A model generated the notes under the pieces. That model ran no database searches. It was given only the letters and a program-made list of their open reading frames with translations, and was not told the DNA's origin. From assembly GCA_913054055.1 (NCBI GenBank), contig CAJXIT010000148.1, positions 1 to 8,250 of the forward strand: 8,250 nucleotides of DNA, written 5' to 3'. The stretch comes from an uncultured Thalassolituus sp. (GTDB taxonomy: Bacteria > Pseudomonadota > Gammaproteobacteria > Pseudomonadales > Oceanobacteraceae). The number at the start of each line of letters is the position of its first letter. Position 1 is the first letter of the stretch. Positions 5,786-8,250 of the stretch are shown here, one piece after another. A program made the translations under genes and the position numbers.

Positions 5786-6991
5786 ATGAGCACTGATTAC
5801 CAGCCAAAATTTAATCGCGTTAGCCTAAATGTGCTGATGGTGGCCAGCGCCGCTTTGATTGTCATCTTTGGTCAAAGTGCACGGCAGATGGACCAAAAGC
5901 CATTGCCCCCCGCCCCAAAATTAAGCATCAGTATTTGGCATGCCGACAGCGGCGCCAAAATTTGGTACAGCCCCTATTTTAGCGAGACCCTTGAAATTCA
6001 ACTTTGGTATCAAGCGGGCTCAAGGTTTGATGGCAAGCAAGCTGGGCGGGCCAGTTTGTTAGCTAAGCTATTAAAGTTTGAAAGCACACAACTCAAACTC
6101 CCTATGCAAGTTTCACTGGATCAGGACTTTTTAAAAGTGACTCTGCATCTGGACACCGACCCCATACGAATGAAAGGGCAAATTGAAAAAAGCGTGGGGC
6201 TGCTATATCGACCAAGCTTATCCCGTCACGCCCTTAAGACCCTGCAGGCGGTTGAACCCGTCGCTTCATTAAGTGATCAGCTCTGGCTAACCGCCTACCA
6301 GAACCATCCTTACGGGGATGCCAAAAGACCGGCTCAAACCATTACTCGCGCGCAATTACAACAATATGTGCGCAGCCATGTTCATCCACAACGCTTACAT
6401 GCCAGTATTGTGGGTGACATAAGCGAGCGTGGTGCCCAAATCATTATGGAAAGCTTGTTGCCGCCATCAAAATATAAAGCTGAAATGCCAAGTACTACCC
6501 ATCCTCAAGCCATTATCAATCAGGCTGAACAAAACCAATTCATTGCTATTTGGCCTGGTGAGCAAATTCATACTGAGCCAGAAAATATGAGCATTGAAGA
6601 AAAACAAAAGCAGCAAAAAATGCAGCAGGCACTGCACATTAATAAACAAATGACTCTGCAACTGTTAAAACACTTGCACGGAGAAGCCGTTAAGTGGCGC
6701 CCAGGTGAAATCAACAGTACGGTATTGATGCAACAACCGCAGCAATTGAAACACCTTGTGCAGGATCAAATGGATTCGGATATGATAGCGCACCAAACCC
6801 ACCAGCTAGCCAGAAAGTGGTTAGCACAGGTTAATAACGCAACAGGTTTGAGCCAATATTTGGTGCAGCTAAATGCCTACCAACGGCCCGTTAATCAGCT
6901 CAATAAAAATCTCATAAGCTTAGAAGGCTGGGATGAAGATGACTGGGAAAACGCCTCCGAAACGCTATTACCTTGGTTGTATCAAGACTGA
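5786..6991 (+). CDS. Membrane-anchored, catalytically inactive M16-peptidase-like protein
   Basis: This 401-residue protein has an N-terminal membrane anchor (about 13-30, LNVLMVASAALIVIFG), a proline-rich linker (39-44) and then an M16-like fold predicted to lie in the periplasm. Residues 51-96 (HADSGAKIWYSPYFSETLEIQLWYQAGSRFDG ... ASLLAKLL) align in pattern with the start of M16 zinc peptidases. However, the zinc-binding HxxEH helix is replaced by RASLLAKLL, so it should not be a metallopeptidase. HPYGDAKRPAQTITRAQLQQYV ... ASIVGDISERGAQ (174-217) matches the M16 middle region. The C-terminal part (about 230-401) is Gln-rich and poorly recognisable. In Pseudomonas two M16 genes lie between ftsY and rsmD, while only one is here. 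The ATG follows AAGGA by 6 nt. It is divergent from ftsY and 42 nt upstream of rsmD, likely co-transcribed. Its function is unknown. Confidence 0.75.
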   Translation: MSTDYQPKFNRVSLNVLMVASAALIVIFGQSARQMDQKPLPPAPKLSISIWHADSGAKIWYSPYFSETLEIQLWYQAGSRFDGKQAGRASLLAKLLKFESTQLKLPMQVSLDQDFLKVTLHLDTDPIRMKGQIEKSVGLLYRPSLSRHALKTLQAVEPVASLSDQLWLTAYQNHPYGDAKRPAQTITRAQLQQYVRSHVHPQRLHASIVGDISERGAQIIMESLLPPSKYKAEMPSTTHPQAIINQAEQNQFIAIWPGEQIHTEPENMSIEEKQKQQKMQQALHINKQMTLQLLKHLHGEAVKWRPGEINSTVLMQQPQQLKHLVQDQMDSDMIAHQTHQLARKWLAQVNNATGLSQYLVQLNAYQRPVNQLNKNLISLEGWDEDDWENASETLLPWLYQD

Positions 6992-7003
6992 CCCTAGGTC
7001 GGT
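6987..7003 (+). repeat. Short hairpin across the stop codon of the M16-like gene
   Basis: ACTGACC and GGTCGGT can form a 7-bp stem (one G-U pair in RNA) with a 3-nt loop, spanning the TGA at 6989-6991. No T-run follows directly. It lies in the 42-nt spacer before rsmD and might affect the downstream expression ratio. Confidence 0.3.
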
Positions 7004-7033
7004 TGCTTCATGATTTTGCAGTAGGTATTTCAT

Positions 7034-7606
7034 ATGGCTAAAAAAAGTGGCAGTCGATTGCGCATCATAGGAGGCAAATGGCGAAGCCGAATGCTACCCA
7101 TTGCCGATGCTGAAGGCCTGCGCCCCACCACAGACCGCGTTCGCGAAACCTTATTTAATTGGTTACAGCCAAGTATTTATGGGGCAAAAGTGCTGGATGT
7201 ATTTGCTGGTTCTGGCGCATTAGGGTTTGAAGCCCTTTCCCGAGAAGCGGACTCTGCCGTGTTATTAGAAAAGCACAAACAAGCCGCAAAAAATCTAACT
7301 GAAAACGCTAAAACTCTTGGAGCCAACAATGCGCAGGTTTATCAAACGGATGCGTTAATTTGGTTAAAAACCTGCGATCAAAGCTTTGACCTTATTTTTT
7401 TAGACCCGCCCTTTAATAAAGGTTTATTACCTAACTGTATTGAATTAATTAATGATCAAGATTTGATTGGGCCAAATGGCTGGGTTTACATTGAAAGCGA
7501 AAGTGAACTCAGTGATTTACCCATCCCCAAACACTGGCACTTACACCGTGAGAAAAAAGCCGGCATGGTAATGTTAAGATTGTTTCAAGTGAACGCTGAA
7601 ACTTAA
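7034..7606 (+). CDS. rsmD: 16S rRNA (guanine966-N2)-methyltransferase
   Basis: RsmD methylates G966 of 16S rRNA (m2G966) in the assembled small subunit, using S-adenosylmethionine. The 190-residue protein (E. coli 198) has RIIGGKWRSR at 10-19, the family signature LRPTTDRVRETLFNWL at 29-44, SAM motif I LDVFAGSGALG at 54-64, the acidic residue of motif II in LLEK at 77-80, catalytic motif IV LDPPF at 123-127, and YIESE at 152-156. The C-terminal HLHREKKAGMVMLRLFQ is also typical. The ATG follows a TAGGT site 7 nt upstream. It lies 42 nt downstream of the M16-like gene in the same direction and ends before a strong terminator. No anomalies are seen. Confidence 0.96.
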   Translation: MAKKSGSRLRIIGGKWRSRMLPIADAEGLRPTTDRVRETLFNWLQPSIYGAKVLDVFAGSGALGFEALSREADSAVLLEKHKQAAKNLTENAKTLGANNAQVYQTDALIWLKTCDQSFDLIFLDPPFNKGLLPNCIELINDQDLIGPNGWVYIESESELSDLPIPKHWHLHREKKAGMVMLRLFQVNAET

Positions 7607-7631
7607 ATCACATAGATAATCAAATTTATAA

Positions 7632-7667
7632 AAAAACCGCTCACTGTGATGCAGCTGAGCGGTTTTT
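7632..7667. terminator. Bidirectional intrinsic terminator between rsmD and the TetR gene
   Basis: AAAAACCGCTCA (7632-7643) and TGAGCGGTTTTT (7656-7667) form a 12-bp perfect stem around a 12-nt loop. T-rich tails follow on both strands (TTTTTATTTT on plus, seven T on minus). It lies 26 nt after the rsmD stop and 17 nt after the stop of the convergent regulator gene, so it can end both transcripts. Confidence 0.93.
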
Positions 7668-7683
7668 ATTTTCTAGAAAATGA

Positions 7684-8250
7684 TTAACTTAATGCAATCA
7701 CATTATCTAACGACTTACCTAATTGCGAAACCAGCTTAGATACTGGGTCGCGATATTCTTCCGTCAAAAATGGGCGCTCCAGTGCAAATATCTGATAAAT
7801 GCCCGCGTTCAATAATTCACGACTTTCTTCTTGCCCTTCTTCTACCAATAAATTGGTATGCATAAAGCCAAACCAAGATGTAACAAGGATCCAAGTATTT
7901 AAAGAAAGAGATCGAATGTCTCTATCACTGGCATCGATAATTTTTCCTTCACGTAAACCCGTGTATATCATTTGAACCTGTGACAAACATCGCTTAAAGA
8001 AGTCGTTATAACGTTTGTGTAACTCATCATCTATTTCTAACAAGTGCTGCAAATCACGATGTAAAAAACGATAGTCCCACAAACCTTGGAAAATGCTTTG
8101 TAGGTACATCAGTTTGTCATTGATATTTAACGGACGATCTTCAGGTAGCTTAAGCTGTTCATCCACCTGCTTTTCATAATTTAAGTAAATATCATAAATA
8201 ATTTGCTGCTTGTTTTTGAAATGGTAATACAAATTTCCTGGGCTAATGCC
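7684..8250 (-). CDS. TetR/AcrR-family transcriptional regulator, N-terminus beyond the window
   Basis: This is a partial gene. The frame continues past the right edge, and 188 residues are visible. The first visible residues, GISPGNLYYHFKNKQQII, are the recognition helix and following segment of a TetR-type helix-turn-helix; roughly 30 N-terminal residues should be missing. A TTG at 8230-8232 in this frame is an internal codon, not a start. The remaining part is an all-helical ligand-binding and dimerisation domain with aromatic-rich segments (LWDYRFLHRDLQHLLE, WILVTSWFGFMHTN). This pattern recalls the TetR_C family of PF13972-type repressors, which I cannot confirm. The ligand and targets are unknown; its own promoter and divergent neighbour lie outside the window. 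It converges on rsmD across a shared terminator. Confidence 0.9.
   Translation of the reverse strand, partial: GISPGNLYYHFKNKQQIIYDIYLNYEKQVDEQLKLPEDRPLNINDKLMYLQSIFQGLWDYRFLHRDLQHLLEIDDELHKRYNDFFKRCLSQVQMIYTGLREGKIIDASDRDIRSLSLNTWILVTSWFGFMHTNLLVEEGQEESRELLNAGIYQIFALERPFLTEEYRDPVSKLVSQLGKSLDNVIALS

Noticed and set aside
1..8250. Mobile elements, CRISPR arrays, tRNA or rRNA genes, defence systems
   Set aside because: No transposase, integrase, repeat-spacer pattern, cloverleaf or rRNA-like sequence was seen. All large frames are conserved housekeeping genes or a regulator.

Overview
The window looks like a housekeeping segment of a gammaproteobacterial chromosome with moderate GC content. 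It is probably from a marine, Oceanospirillales- or Pseudomonas-related lineage. That placement is inferred from the close match of TrmB, RpoH, FtsY and RsmD to their gammaproteobacterial relatives and from the gene order rsmD - M16-like gene - ftsY - ftsE - ftsX - rpoH, which I recall from Pseudomonas. I see no CRISPR array, insertion sequence, phage gene or tRNA/rRNA gene.

Layout, left to right. Positions 26-1585 carry a minus-strand cluster, in transcription order a DUF423 membrane protein, trmB (tRNA m7G46 methyltransferase) and a small PA4642-like protein. Next, transcribed towards that cluster, are rpoH (1708-2574, heat-shock sigma factor) with a clear terminator, then ftsX, ftsE and ftsY. 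These give the classical ftsY-ftsE-ftsX-rpoH order on the minus strand. The 281-base gap between ftsX and rpoH contains a good match to a sigma-E promoter (2655-2682) and several inverted repeats. At about 5.7 kb the direction switches. A membrane-anchored M16-peptidase-like protein without the zinc motif (5786-6991) is followed by rsmD (16S rRNA m2G966 methyltransferase) on the plus strand. A strong bidirectional terminator (7632-7667) separates rsmD from a convergent TetR-family regulator that runs off the right edge.

Functionally, the genes cover membrane protein targeting (FtsY), cell-wall hydrolase activation at the septum (FtsEX), the heat-shock response (RpoH) and RNA modification (TrmB, RsmD). 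The sigma-E-like promoter would link envelope stress to the cytoplasmic heat-shock regulon, as in Escherichia coli.

I did not find convincing evidence of an undescribed multi-gene system. The items most worth a second look are the lone, catalytically dead M16 homologue, the rpoH leader region with its promoter and alternative hairpins, the possible ankyrin-like C-terminus of the PA4642-like protein, and perfect inverted repeats that contain the stop codons of two adjacent genes.
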